Source: Patiriisocius sp047731265
GTDB lineage: Bacteria > Bacteroidota > Bacteroidia > Flavobacteriales > Flavobacteriaceae
Direction of reading: 5' to 3'
Length of the DNA stretch: 64,000 bases
NCBI RefSeq assembly: GCF_047731265.1
Contig: NZ_CP159835.1
Coordinates: forward strand, 2,170,001 to 2,234,000
Positions 28,497 through 37,242 of this stretch are shown piece after piece. A model generated the notes under the pieces. It saw only the letters and a program-made list of their open reading frames with translations. It was not told the origin of the DNA and searched no databases. How positions within the stretch are numbered: the stretch's first letter is position 1; each line of letters opens with the position of its first letter. Position numbers and translations under genes: made by a program.

Positions 28497-29959
28497 TATA
28501 TGCTATCTTTTTTAATGAGTCCAGCAACTAGTTTTCCCGATATTAATGCTGGCGGAACTCCTGGTCCTGGAACACTAAGTTGGCCAGTAAAAAATAAATT
28601 TTTCACCTTTTTGCTTTTTAATTTTGGTCTTAAGAATGCTGTTTGTAATAATGTATTTGCAAGACCGTATGCGTTTCCTTTATAGGAATTGTAATCTTCA
28701 ACAAAATCATTTACACAAAAAGACTTTTTAAATATAACATGATTTTTTACTTTTTGGCTAGTTAAATCTTCGAAGCGGGTCATAATTTTTTCATAATATT
28801 TATCTCTGAGGGCTTCGGTATCATCTAATCCTGGGGCAATAGGAACTAAAAAAAAGCCAGTTTCACAAGCTTCTGGAGCTAAATCAGGTTGTGTAATAGA
28901 CGTAAAATTAGCATAAAACAAGGGACTTGTAGGCCACTTTGGGGTATCATAAATTTCATTTGCATGTTGTTCGAAATCTACATCAAAAAATAAGGTATGG
29001 TGTGTGACATTCTTTATTTTTTTGTCGAAACCGATATAAAAAAGCAACGAAGATGGGGCAAAAGTTTTTTTATTCCAATAGTCCTCGCTGTATTGTCTGA
29101 GGTTTTTGGGTAATAATGTTTCTGTATGGTGATAATCTGCACCACTTAACACTACATCTGCTTTACTTACTTTCTCATTTATTTTTACACCTACCGCTTT
29201 AGTTCCTTCTAAAACTATTTCTTCTATATTTTGATTAGTATAAACCTTAACGCCTAAACTTTCTGCTAAGGATTGCATTCCTTTAATCACACTAAACATT
29301 CCACCGTAGGGCTGAAAGGTCCCCAAACCAAAATCTGCATAATTCATGAAGCTGTAAAAGGAAGGTGTTTTTGAAGGCTTTGCACCTAAAAATAAAACCG
29401 GAAATTCTAAAATAGAAATAAGTCTAGGATTGTTGAAATCTTTCCTCACATCCTTGCTAATGGTACTAAAAAATTGACCTATTCTTTTTGCTGTTTCTAG
29501 AGTTACAAGTTCTAGGGGAGAAACGCCGGGTCGATATACCAAGTCCTTTATGGCAATGTTATAATTATCTTGCGCTATAGCAATAAATTTTTTTAATTTT
29601 TTTGAGCTTCCTGGTTCTTCTTTCTCAAAAGCCGCACAAATTTTATCTAGCGTGTCTTCTATGGTAATAAAGTCGTTTTTGCCGAAGTAAACCGTATAGG
29701 CAGGTTGAAGTTTTTCAAGTCGATAATAGTCTGAAGCGTTTTTTCCGAAATCATTAAAAAAACGTTCGAATACATCTGGCATCCAATACCAAGAGGGCCC
29801 CATATCAAAAGTAAACCCCTCTACTTTAAACTGTCTAGCCCTTCCTCCAACAATTTCATTTTTTTCATAAACGGTTACTTGGTTGCCTTCTTTAGCAAGA
29901 TAGCAAGCCGCTGCAAGGGATGAAAACCCAGAACCTATAATAGCGATTGATTTTGTCAT
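28496..29959 (-). CDS. crtI: Phytoene desaturase
   Basis: A 487-residue FAD-dependent desaturase converting phytoene to lycopene. The N-terminal dinucleotide fold is IAIIGSGFSSLAAACYLAKE with VYEKNEIVGGRAR, and the C-terminal FAD segment is LFFTGQLSVPGPGVPPALIS. The frame extends to a TTG at 29971, but that TTG lies in a TACATTTG promoter box, so the ATG at 29959 (TKSIAIIGSG) is chosen. Only 56 nt separate it from merR, which is on the same strand. Confidence 0.94.
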   Translation of the reverse strand: MTKSIAIIGSGFSSLAAACYLAKEGNQVTVYEKNEIVGGRARQFKVEGFTFDMGPSWYWMPDVFERFFNDFGKNASDYYRLEKLQPAYTVYFGKNDFITIEDTLDKICAAFEKEEPGSSKKLKKFIAIAQDNYNIAIKDLVYRPGVSPLELVTLETAKRIGQFFSTISKDVRKDFNNPRLISILEFPVLFLGAKPSKTPSFYSFMNYADFGLGTFQPYGGMFSVIKGMQSLAESLGVKVYTNQNIEEIVLEGTKAVGVKINEKVSKADVVLSGADYHHTETLLPKNLRQYSEDYWNKKTFAPSSLLFYIGFDKKIKNVTHHTLFFDVDFEQHANEIYDTPKWPTSPLFYANFTSITQPDLAPEACETGFFLVPIAPGLDDTEALRDKYYEKIMTRFEDLTSQKVKNHVIFKKSFCVNDFVEDYNSYKGNAYGLANTLLQTAFLRPKLKSKKVKNLFFTGQLSVPGPGVPPALISGKLVAGLIKKDSI

Positions 29960-29968
29960 TTTGTTTAA

Positions 29969-29976
29969 CAAATGTA
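29969..29976 (-). promoter_or_regulatory. Candidate -7 element of the carotenoid operon
   Basis: TACATTTG on the - strand matches TAnnTTTG. The nearest TTG is only 13 nt upstream, so the -33 half is not convincing. A regulated promoter bound by the MerR protein would be reasonable here. Confidence 0.4.
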
Positions 29977-30015
29977 TATTTTATTTAAACAAGGTACTAG
30001 TTAAATGTTTGCAAA

Positions 30016-30930
30016 TTATAAGGTGGTAATCTTTTCAATGTTCGCGAGGAAATCATTGATAGAATGTATGAATGTAATGTTCTTAGGAATGGATTTTTGT
30101 TTTATTAAACCGCCTTTGTTTCCTAAAATCCAAAAATTAAAACTCTTCTCGCTACAGATGATTTCATTAAATTTTTCCAAATAAGGTTCTAAATCGTTCA
30201 CTTCAGGATAGATTGTAAAATAAGAGACAAAGACAATATTCTCGTGTTGTTTCGCAAGTCTATCCAAAATATTTAACGAAATGTGTTGACCTAGATAAAT
30301 AGTTTTGAAGCCAGATTTTTCTAACTCATAATTAGCATATAATAAACCAATATCGTGAATTTCGTTTTCTGGTAAATAAAGACAGAATAATGCTTTGTTA
30401 GATTTTTTACTTGAAGGTTTCCATTGGTTTTCAATGTGAACAATCATTTTTCTTTTAATCAATTCTGATATAAAACGCTCGTGCGAAGGGTCTATAGAGT
30501 TTGTGTGCCATAGGACGCCTAATTCATTTAGAAAGGGCACGAATATTGAAAAAAATATGTCTTTGAATTTTCTCTTTTCGACTAAAGTATTGTAAATATG
30601 ATTAAAGTGGTCGCTATCAAAATTTAACATTGCTGTTTTCAAACTATTGATCGCAAATGATTCTTTGTTAATGCTTTTTAAATCGAGCGCCATAGTTTGA
30701 ATTTGATTTTCATCAAAGCTGGCTATTTTAGATATCTTTACTCCTTCATTATACAGGAGCGTCACGTTGAGTAATTTTTTAAGACCGGTAAGGTTATACT
30801 TTCTTATGTTTGTGTCTGTTCTTTCAGGAGATAACAAAGCATACCTCTTTTCCCAAATTCGTATCGTGTGCGCTTTCACACCACTTAAATTTTCTAAATC
30901 TTTTATGCTAAAATGTGTTTTAACACTCAT
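30016..30930 (-). CDS. MerR-family regulator with B12-binding-like domain (CarH/LitR type)
   Basis: A 304-residue transcription factor. Residues about 6-75 form the MerR winged helix (FSIKDLENLSGVKAHTIRIWEKRY). A helical bundle with LWHTNSIDPSHERF follows, then a cobalamin-binding-like fold from about 185 with an ExHxxG motif (EIHDIG), the usual lower cobalt ligand. Relatives such as CarH repress carotenoid genes in the dark and release DNA in light through adenosylcobalamin. Position immediately upstream of crtI makes the crt operon the likely target. Whether this copy really binds B12 is inference. Confidence 0.88.
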   Translation of the reverse strand: MSVKTHFSIKDLENLSGVKAHTIRIWEKRYALLSPERTDTNIRKYNLTGLKKLLNVTLLYNEGVKISKIASFDENQIQTMALDLKSINKESFAINSLKTAMLNFDSDHFNHIYNTLVEKRKFKDIFFSIFVPFLNELGVLWHTNSIDPSHERFISELIKRKMIVHIENQWKPSSKKSNKALFCLYLPENEIHDIGLLYANYELEKSGFKTIYLGQHISLNILDRLAKQHENIVFVSYFTIYPEVNDLEPYLEKFNEIICSEKSFNFWILGNKGGLIKQKSIPKNITFIHSINDFLANIEKITTL

Positions 30931-31356
30931 TTATTAATATTTTAAAATACATGGAATTTACAAAATAAATATCACGTGAGATTGCTTAGTAAGAATAAAA
31001 AAGGGTATTTTCTATTTGAAGACGCATTCGTTTAGGTATTATTTATTATTAGATCACCATCTTTTTTTGTTTAACTTGCTGCTATAAAGGGTTACACAAA
31101 ATTATTGTACAGAACTTAATGTATTTATAACCATGTTTTTTGGGACTTTGAACGTATTCAAAACGAATGTTTTCAAAAACGATCTTAAACACTTCTTATT
31201 GTTAAGGTACAATTAGAGAAATATCCGTCAAATTGCGCCAAGGATTTGGCTTTTAAATATTTGTTAACGCCTTGGCTAATCATTTTTTTCTAAAGATAAA
31301 CCGCCAAATACCGTTTATACAAGCACTTTATTAAATAAAGCGTTTCTTTGAATTTG
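30931..31356. other. Intergenic region upstream of merR and downstream of the tRNA pair
   Basis: No gene. Two items are visible: an 8-bp palindrome TCACGTGA at 30972-30979, about 45 bp before merR, and an inverted repeat GCCAAGG/CCTTGGC at 31237-31243 and 31270-31276 followed by a T-rich stretch, possibly a terminator on the + strand. Confidence 0.4.
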
Positions 31357-31439
31357 TACCCGGAATGGGACTTGAACCCACACGCAGCTAGTGCACACGG
31401 CCCTCAACCGTGCCTGTCTACCAATTTCAGCACCCGGGT
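31357..31439 (-). tRNA. tRNA-Leu (GAG)
   Basis: An 83-nt gene with acceptor ACCCGGG paired to TCCGGGT, discriminator A, anticodon stem CACGG/CCGTG around loop TTGAGGG, a variable arm, and a T-arm with GGTTCAAGTCC. Anticodon GAG. CCA is not encoded. Confidence 0.93.
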
Positions 31440-31459
31440 ATGAAATAGTAATAATAGAA

Positions 31460-31488
31460 AAAGCCAGATGTATTTAATATCTGGCTTT
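31460..31488 (-). terminator. Hairpin between the two tRNA genes
   Basis: AAAGCCAGAT and ATCTGGCTTT form a perfect 10-bp stem with T-rich flanks on both strands. It lies between tRNA-Lys and tRNA-Leu, so it may be a terminator or a processing signal. Confidence 0.6.
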
Positions 31489-31493
31489 TATAG

Positions 31494-31566
31494 TGACCAG
31501 TCTGGGGCTCGAACCCAGGACCACCTCCTTAAAAGGGAGGTGCTCTACCAACTGAGCTAACTGGTC
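31494..31566 (-). tRNA. tRNA-Lys (TTT)
   Basis: A 73-nt gene with acceptor GACCAGT/ACTGGTC, discriminator A, D-arm AGCTCAGTTGGTAGAGC, anticodon stem CCTCC/GGAGG around CTTTTAA, and T-arm GGGTTCGAGCCC. Anticodon TTT. CCA is not encoded. Confidence 0.95.
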
Positions 31567-31639
31567 AAAATTTAATATCAATTTCTAATTTAGAAAATGT
31601 AATTAAAGGCTAAGGCAATATGTGTTACGTTAGCGGCTG

Positions 31640-31670
31640 CAAATATAATATCATTATATTTATTTGTCAA
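31640..31670 (-). promoter_or_regulatory. tRNA promoter with stable-RNA signature
   Basis: On the - strand, TTG (31668-31670), a 20-nt spacer and TATATTTG (31640-31647) are followed at once by CAGCCGCTAA. The same sequence follows both rRNA promoters in this window. It drives tRNA-Lys and perhaps tRNA-Leu. Confidence 0.75.
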
Positions 31671-31828
31671 AGCATTTTAAATTAAATTTGAACTTTATTT
31701 TAAAGCCAGCAGGTTAATTTGATTTGCAGGAATTAATATGTTTTTAAAACTACTAAAAATGAGGTGTTTAGCGTGATTTGTGTCCCGTTTAAAACAATGC
31801 ACCCTAATCAAACACTAAATTTATTTCA

Positions 31829-32350
31829 ATGAATATTATACTTTTAGGCTATATGGGTAGTGGTAAATCTAGCGTGGCAAAACAGCTTTCCATTAAAATT
31901 GAGAAAACCTATCTTGATTTAGATGCTGAAATTGAGAAAATCGAAAAAAATACGATTTCAGAAATATTTGAACAAAAGGGGGAAATCTATTTCAGGAAAA
32001 AGGAATTTGAAGTTCTTAAGCATATAATTGCAACAAAAAAATATTTTGTATTGTCACTTGGCGGTGGAACTCCTTGCTATAGTGACGTTATGGATTTCTT
32101 GAAAGAACAGGAGCACTGTATTACCATCTATTTAGATACGAACAATATCGTTTTGACCCATCGTTTATTTAAAGAGAAAGAACAACGCCCTTTGATATCT
32201 CATTTAGAAACTAAAGAGTTGCTGAATGAGTTTATAAGAAAACATCTTTTTGAACGAGCACATTACTATAATCAAGCAGCTATTAAAATCAAGGTGGAGG
32301 AAAAAACGGTTGATGAAATACTCGAGGAAATACTACTGCAACTATTCTAG
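31829..32350 (+). CDS. aroK: Shikimate kinase
   Basis: A 173-residue cytoplasmic kinase that phosphorylates shikimate in aromatic amino acid synthesis. The P-loop is GYMGSGKS (residues 7-14), the shikimate site includes DLDAEIE and GGGTP, and the lid has RPLI. Length is typical. Its last nine bases overlap the end of a convergent phosphoribosyltransferase gene. Confidence 0.95.
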   Translation: MNIILLGYMGSGKSSVAKQLSIKIEKTYLDLDAEIEKIEKNTISEIFEQKGEIYFRKKEFEVLKHIIATKKYFVLSLGGGTPCYSDVMDFLKEQEHCITIYLDTNNIVLTHRLFKEKEQRPLISHLETKELLNEFIRKHLFERAHYYNQAAIKIKVEEKTVDEILEEILLQLF

Positions 32351-32845
32351 TATCGCACGATCATTTCCTTTTTCAAAAACGACTGCGATATTTTCATTAA
32401 GAGAGGTAGAGAGTGAAATGCCCTTATAATCTGCTTTTATAGGGTATTTTTTATGATTCCTGTCAACTAGTACGGCAGTTTTAAATTGTTTAAGAGGTGC
32501 CTCTAAAAAATGTTTTACGCCATAAATAAGGGTAGTTCCAGAATGAAGAACGTCATCTACAAGAACAAGTGATTTGTCTTTGTAATCATTTTTGTTTAGA
32601 GATGTGGTTATAGGTTGCAAGGGATCTTTCTTATTGATACCTACCTTGCAAAGCGTCACTTTGATGGGAGAAATGGTTTCAATGATTCTTTTTAAGCGTT
32701 TACTGAGGATATAGCCATTTTCCCAGATCCCAGCAATAATGATTTCTTCTTCATTCACATTTGCCTCATATATCTGGTAAGAAATGCGCTTAAGCTTGTG
32801 AGCAATTTGCGTTTTGTCAAGTATTATTGTTTGTGATGTTGGCAT
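32342..32845 (-). CDS. Phosphoribosyltransferase (PyrR-like)
   Basis: A 167-residue protein of the type I phosphoribosyltransferase fold, with the PRPP-binding motif LVLVDDVLHSGTTL. Similar to PyrR or the hypoxanthine/uracil group, but the substrate cannot be read. The frame extends to an ATG at 32866; the ATG at 32845 (PTSQTIILDKTQI) matches the usual family N-terminus better. It lies 38 nt downstream of the S4-domain gene on the same strand, probably co-transcribed. Confidence 0.85.
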   Translation of the reverse strand: MPTSQTIILDKTQIAHKLKRISYQIYEANVNEEEIIIAGIWENGYILSKRLKRIIETISPIKVTLCKVGINKKDPLQPITTSLNKNDYKDKSLVLVDDVLHSGTTLIYGVKHFLEAPLKQFKTAVLVDRNHKKYPIKADYKGISLSTSLNENIAVVFEKGNDRAILE

Positions 32846-32883
32846 AAATAGTTCTATTGTGTTCAAAAGTAATCAAAAGCCTC

Positions 32884-33258
32884 TTATTCTTCCTCGGTAT
32901 CTTTATAAGAATCAATTTGTCTTCGATCCTTTTTTGTAGGGCGTCCTACTCCTTTTTTTCGATAATAGCTTTTAGAATATTTTAATAAATCGTTCGCTTC
33001 AAAAGCTTCTTTTGGGGTGGTGTCTTTACGATACATGTCAACCAGTTTTGCGCCAAGTCTGCTTTTTGGAAGATCTAAAACTTTTAGCGTGTAGCTAATT
33101 TGATTCTTCCGTACTGTAACATTGTCTCCTGGATATACGTCTCTTGATGGCTTAACGGGTGCGTCATTAACGCGCACTGCACCTTTCTTGCAAGCTTGTG
33201 TGGCAATGTTTCTTGTTTTATAGTATCTAATGCACCACAAATATTTGTCAACCCTCAT
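32884..33258 (-). CDS. S4-domain RNA-binding protein (Hsp15-like)
   Basis: A 124-residue cytoplasmic protein. The S4 fold is at residues 1-60 (RVDKYLWCIRYYKTRNIATQACKKGAVRVNDAPVKPS) and the C-terminus is strongly basic then acidic. Hsp15-type proteins bind the 50S subunit carrying stalled peptidyl-tRNA. A TATTTTTG box on the - strand (33294-33301) could be its promoter. Confidence 0.9.
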   Translation of the reverse strand: MRVDKYLWCIRYYKTRNIATQACKKGAVRVNDAPVKPSRDVYPGDNVTVRKNQISYTLKVLDLPKSRLGAKLVDMYRKDTTPKEAFEANDLLKYSKSYYRKKGVGRPTKKDRRQIDSYKDTEEE

Positions 33259-33338
33259 GTGTTATTGCTTAAAATGTAAGTAAAAAATTTAAACAAAAAT
33301 AACTGAAAATCGTATCTTGCGCACTAAAATAATCTATT

Positions 33339-34277
33339 GTGAAAAATTTTAACTATTTACCTTCAGTAATATTTATGACTTTCCTTTTATTAGGTGCTTG
33401 TAATGATGATGACGGTGCTGTTGATCCAAATTTTATCGAGGCTCGTGATAGAGCTGTTGAACTAATAGACAGCACCAATGAGGTGGAAGAATACTTAAAC
33501 ACACATTTTTATAACTACGAAGAGTTTGCTGCTCCGCCTGAAAACTTTGATTTTAAAATTAAGTTTGACACCCTTGCTGGAGATAACAGTGATAAAACTC
33601 GTTTGATGGATCAAGTAGATTTTAAAATGGTTCAAGACCGTGTTAATAGTGAGGTTCAATATAAATTATATTTCCTTAAAGTGATAGAGGGGAATGGAGA
33701 TAAGCCTAGTTTTCCAGATATTGCTAGAATAAACTATGAAGGTATTTATATTAGCGACGAGCCCGGCCAAGTATTAAATAAGTTGTTTGATAGCTCGGTA
33801 GTGCCCATTCAATTTGATCTGACACAAATCGTAAATGGTTTACAAGATGCTTTGATCGAATTTAAGTCAGCTACTAGTTTTATAACAAATCCGGACGGTA
33901 CGGTCGTATATGAAGATTTTGGCGTTGGAGCAGTTTTTATGCAAAGTGGTTTAGGATATTATGTAAATCCACCACCAGGTTCTTCAGTTCCAATTCCAGT
34001 GTATGCCCAGTTAATTTTTTCTTTTCAATTATTTGAAACTGAAGTAGGAGATCAAGATGGTGACGGGATTCCTTCTGTTATGGAAGATTTAAACGGAAAT
34101 GGATTAGAAGAAGATGATAACACAGATGGTGATACATTCCCAAATTTTGCAGACGCTGATGACGATGGTGATGGAAGGCCTACTGAAGATGAAATTGAAG
34201 TAGATAGCGAAGGAAATATCACTTTTCCAGATACAGATAATGATGGTATTGTTGATTATCTAGATGCAGATAGTTAA
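33339..34277 (+). CDS. FKBP-like lipoprotein with Asp-rich calcium-binding tail
   Basis: A 312-residue lipoprotein starting at a GTG. The signal peptide ends LLGAC and Cys is followed by NDDDG, a surface export signal. The middle (residues about 100-235) resembles an FKBP-type peptidylprolyl isomerase domain (RINYEGIYI), though I cannot confirm the active site. The last 75 residues hold repeated DxDxDG motifs (DQDGDGIPS, DADDDGDGRP, DTDNDGIVDYLDAD), like thrombospondin type 3 calcium-binding repeats. Divergent from the S4 gene; a bidirectional terminator follows. Confidence 0.82.
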   Translation: MKNFNYLPSVIFMTFLLLGACNDDDGAVDPNFIEARDRAVELIDSTNEVEEYLNTHFYNYEEFAAPPENFDFKIKFDTLAGDNSDKTRLMDQVDFKMVQDRVNSEVQYKLYFLKVIEGNGDKPSFPDIARINYEGIYISDEPGQVLNKLFDSSVVPIQFDLTQIVNGLQDALIEFKSATSFITNPDGTVVYEDFGVGAVFMQSGLGYYVNPPPGSSVPIPVYAQLIFSFQLFETEVGDQDGDGIPSVMEDLNGNGLEEDDNTDGDTFPNFADADDDGDGRPTEDEIEVDSEGNITFPDTDNDGIVDYLDADS

Positions 34278-34298
34278 TTGTATTCTAAAATAAACGCA

Positions 34299-34332
34299 TA
34301 AAAAAAGTGGTCTTATGTAGAACACTTTTTTT
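34299..34332. terminator. Bidirectional rho-independent terminator
   Basis: ATAAAAAAAGTG and CACTTTTTTTAT form a long stem with one internal mismatch; the A and T runs allow termination from either strand. Confidence 0.8.
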
Positions 34333-34493
34333 ATGAATAGCACTTAATTTCCAAGGGTTTAATGCCATGAGCATCTGCCTTGTTTGTTTTGATTTTTGAG
34401 GCCTATCGTACAAACTGGTTGATGGCTTCTTTTTTTCTGATTTTACTCTGTCGTTTGCTTGCGTCGTCTTATTTATTTCCTAACACGCTTATA

Positions 34494-35447
34494 TTATTTT
34501 CGGTCAATAACTTTTTTTGCAGCTTTTACAATTGCAGCAGCATTTAAACCGTATTTTTCCATAAGCTGTTCTGGTGTACCAGATTCTCCAAAAGTATCTT
34601 GAGTTGCAACAAATTCTTGCGGTGCTGGATGTTGCTGAGATAAAACACGAGCAACACTTTCGCCAAGACCTCCTAAATAGTTATGTTCTTCAGCAGTTAC
34701 TACACAGCCAGTCTTTTTAACACTATCAACAATTGCTTTTGCATCCAGTGGTTTGATTGTATGAATGTTGATTACAGCGGCACTTATTCCATCTTCATTC
34801 AATGTTTTTGCTGCCTCTAAAGCTTCCCAGACTAAATGGCCAGTGGCTACTATAGTTACATCAACACCCTCTTGTAAATTAACGGCCTTGCCTATTTCAA
34901 AAGTTCCATTTTCGGCTGTGAAATTAGCAACTTTTGGACGGCCAAATCTTAAATAAACTGGGCCCTTGTGTTTCGCTATAGCGATGGTAGCGGCTTTAGT
35001 TTGATTGTAATCACAGGTGTTGATAACAGTCATTCCTGGCAGCATCTTCATTAAGCCAATATCTTCAAGAATTTGATGTGTTGCGCCATCTTCTCCCAAT
35101 GTAATCCCAGCGTGAGAGGCACAAACTTTTACGTTTTTACCACTATAAGCAATACTTTGACGAATTTGATCATAAACACGACCTGTGGAAAAATTTGCGA
35201 AGGTACCTGTAAAAGGTATTTTTCCTCCAATAGTCATTCCTGCAGCCATTCCCATCATATTTGCTTCAGCAATACCCACTTGAAAAAATCGCTCAGGATG
35301 GTTTGCTTTAAATTCATCCATTTTTAATGATCCTGTAAGGTCGGCGCACAATGCTACCACGTTCTCATTGGATTTTCCTAGCTCAGTAAGTCCAGCGCCA
35401 AAGCCAGATCGTGTATCTTTTTTTCCTGTGTCTTTATATTCTTTCAT
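34494..35447 (-). CDS. Transketolase, C-terminal (pyrimidine-binding) subunit
   Basis: A 317-residue subunit carrying the transketolase pyrimidine-binding and C-terminal domains: GFGAGLTELGKSNENVVALCADLTGS, FQVGIAEANMMGMAAG, SHAGITLGEDGATHQ and EEHNYLGGLGE. With the N-terminal subunit upstream it forms the ThDP-dependent enzyme of the pentose phosphate pathway. Split transketolases are common in Bacteroidota. The gap to the upstream subunit is 93 nt. Confidence 0.94.
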   Translation of the reverse strand: MKEYKDTGKKDTRSGFGAGLTELGKSNENVVALCADLTGSLKMDEFKANHPERFFQVGIAEANMMGMAAGMTIGGKIPFTGTFANFSTGRVYDQIRQSIAYSGKNVKVCASHAGITLGEDGATHQILEDIGLMKMLPGMTVINTCDYNQTKAATIAIAKHKGPVYLRFGRPKVANFTAENGTFEIGKAVNLQEGVDVTIVATGHLVWEALEAAKTLNEDGISAAVINIHTIKPLDAKAIVDSVKKTGCVVTAEEHNYLGGLGESVARVLSQQHPAPQEFVATQDTFGESGTPEQLMEKYGLNAAAIVKAAKKVIDRK

Positions 35448-35540
35448 AATATGTGCTCCTAAAACCCCTTTATGTAAGGGCCTTGTGATTTAAAGTGTAA
35501 GTTGTTTTTTTAATTCCTCCATAAGAGGATAAAAGAGAAA

Positions 35541-36386
35541 TTAATAATCCCCTAAAGTTTCAGCATTTTGCGCAAGGGCCATTTCTAGTTGTTCATCATT
35601 TGGTGCCTTGCCGTGCCAAGCATGTGTATGCATCATAAAGTCAACACCATTACCCATAATAGTATGAAGTAAAACGCAGATGGGTTGTCCATTGCCAGAT
35701 TGTTCTTTTGCTTTCTTAAGTCCATCAATAATGCTGGTAAGGTTGTTTCCTTGTGCAATAGAAATCACATCCCAACCAAATGCTTCAAACTTCGCTTTTA
35801 TATTGCCCATTGGTAGCACATTATCTGTTGAACCATCAATTTGTTGACCGTTAAGATCTATACTCACAATAAGGTTGTCTACTTTATTACCTGCAGCATA
35901 CATAATTGCTTCCCAATTTTGACCTTCTTGCAATTCGCCATCGCCGCAAAGTGCATAAACAAGATGGGAATCTCCATTTAATTTTTTAGCTTCTGCAGCA
36001 CCAATCGCTACAGATATTCCCTGTCCTAAAGATCCAGAGGCTATTCTTATTCCTGGTAACCCTTCGTGTGTGGTAGGATGCCCTTGCAATCTTGAATTGA
36101 GTAGTCTAAAAGTGCTTAGCTCTTCCACCGGGAAATACCCAGATCTTGCTAAAACACTATAGAATACTGGAGAAATATGACCGTTGGATAAGAAAAATAA
36201 ATCCTCGTCTTTTCCATTCATGTCAAATATTTCTTTTCTGTTCATCACCTCTTGGTACAATGCGACAAAAAATTCTGTACATCCTAGTGATCCGCCTGGA
36301 TGCCCTGAGTTAACTTTGTGAACTTGTCTTACAATATCCCTTCGCACTTGTGTAACGAGGTTTTCTAATTCTTGTAGTGTAGCCAT
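35541..36386 (-). CDS. Transketolase, N-terminal (ThDP-binding) subunit
   Basis: A 281-residue subunit with the diphosphate-binding domain: NSGHPGGSLGCTEFF, HISPVFYSVLARSG, GSLGQGISVAIGAA and the GDG...N thiamine motif (CGDGELQEGQNWEA, with SIDLNGQQIDG). It pairs with the subunit encoded just downstream and is transcribed first, from a well-formed promoter. Confidence 0.95.
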   Translation of the reverse strand: MATLQELENLVTQVRRDIVRQVHKVNSGHPGGSLGCTEFFVALYQEVMNRKEIFDMNGKDEDLFFLSNGHISPVFYSVLARSGYFPVEELSTFRLLNSRLQGHPTTHEGLPGIRIASGSLGQGISVAIGAAEAKKLNGDSHLVYALCGDGELQEGQNWEAIMYAAGNKVDNLIVSIDLNGQQIDGSTDNVLPMGNIKAKFEAFGWDVISIAQGNNLTSIIDGLKKAKEQSGNGQPICVLLHTIMGNGVDFMMHTHAWHGKAPNDEQLEMALAQNAETLGDY

Positions 36387-36408
36387 GTTTTAAATTAAAA
36401 TTTCTGGT

Positions 36409-36438
36409 CAAAAATAAGGGATGCATGTCGCCATTCAA
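36409..36438 (-). promoter_or_regulatory. Promoter of the transketolase operon
   Basis: On the - strand TTG (36436-36438), a 19-nt spacer and TATTTTTG (36409-36416) match the Bacteroidota consensus, 23 nt before the ATG. Confidence 0.75.
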
Positions 36439-36608
36439 AAATTACTTTAGGTATGTTATTAACTAATTTTGAAGTTTGTTAACAGGAACCCTAATCTAAG
36501 TAAAGTGTAACATTCTCATAAAGGTATCGTTCTTAATGAGAGTAAGAGGATTTTGTAATCGCTGTAAATTTGTACTTTAATACGCCTTTTAACTCCCCAA
36601 ACTAATAT

Positions 36609-37094
36609 ATGAAATACAAACTGATACTTTTTAGCCTGATTATATGTTTACTTTCCTTAGGGACTTTATCATTCTATGGCATTACACATAATCAAGATTC
36701 TAATAAATTATTTGACACGGCATCGAGCGAAACTTGGACTGTAGCATATTATTTTAATGACGCTACTGATAATACATTGTTTCTGAAAGACTATTCCTTT
36801 AATTTTAGCGGCGATGGCGTAACGATTGCAACAACAGATAGTTCGAAATTTACCGGAGATTGGTTCACATCAGAGAAAAACAAAGGCTCTTATATATACG
36901 ATGAGGACTTTGCTGGAATTTCAGAAGATCAATTTGTAATGGCTTTTAATAATACAAACAACCCTTTAATTGATGGTCTCTCTAAAAAATGGAATGTTAT
37001 TTCATTTTCAAAAAATAAAATTGAATTAGTAGCCTTACTTAACAAAACAAAAGGGGTTGATTTTTTAACTTTTTACCGAAACGAAAAAATGTAG
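36609..37094 (+). CDS. Small exported protein of unknown function
   Basis: A 161-residue protein with an N-terminal hydrophobic signal or anchor (residues 4-25, LILFSLIICLLSLGTLSFYG) and no lipobox. The exported part is about 125 residues, rich in aromatic and polar residues (WTVAYYFND, YSFNFSGDGV, SKFTGDWFT), compatible with a lipocalin-like beta fold. Not recognised beyond that. A TTG (36553-36555), a 17-nt spacer and TACTTTAA (from 36573) may be its promoter. Transcribed alone. Confidence 0.7.
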   Translation: MKYKLILFSLIICLLSLGTLSFYGITHNQDSNKLFDTASSETWTVAYYFNDATDNTLFLKDYSFNFSGDGVTIATTDSSKFTGDWFTSEKNKGSYIYDEDFAGISEDQFVMAFNNTNNPLIDGLSKKWNVISFSKNKIELVALLNKTKGVDFLTFYRNEKM

Positions 37095-37216
37095 GAGTAT
37101 ATTTTTTTTAAATGCTATTTATATAATTTTCGGTTTGTAATAAACTTTGCTTTCAGGATGAACTTTTGAAGGCTTTTTTTATGCAAACTATCGCCCCTAA
37201 TATATAAGCGAAAAAG

Positions 37217-37224
37217 TATCTTTG
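37217..37224 (+). promoter_or_regulatory. -7 element of tgt
   Basis: TATCTTTG, a perfect TAnnTTTG match, 19 nt before the ATG at 37243. Its TTG is the start of the longest frame and should not be used. No clear -33 TTG. Confidence 0.55.
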
Positions 37225-37242
37225 CACGGCAAGAGAAAACCT

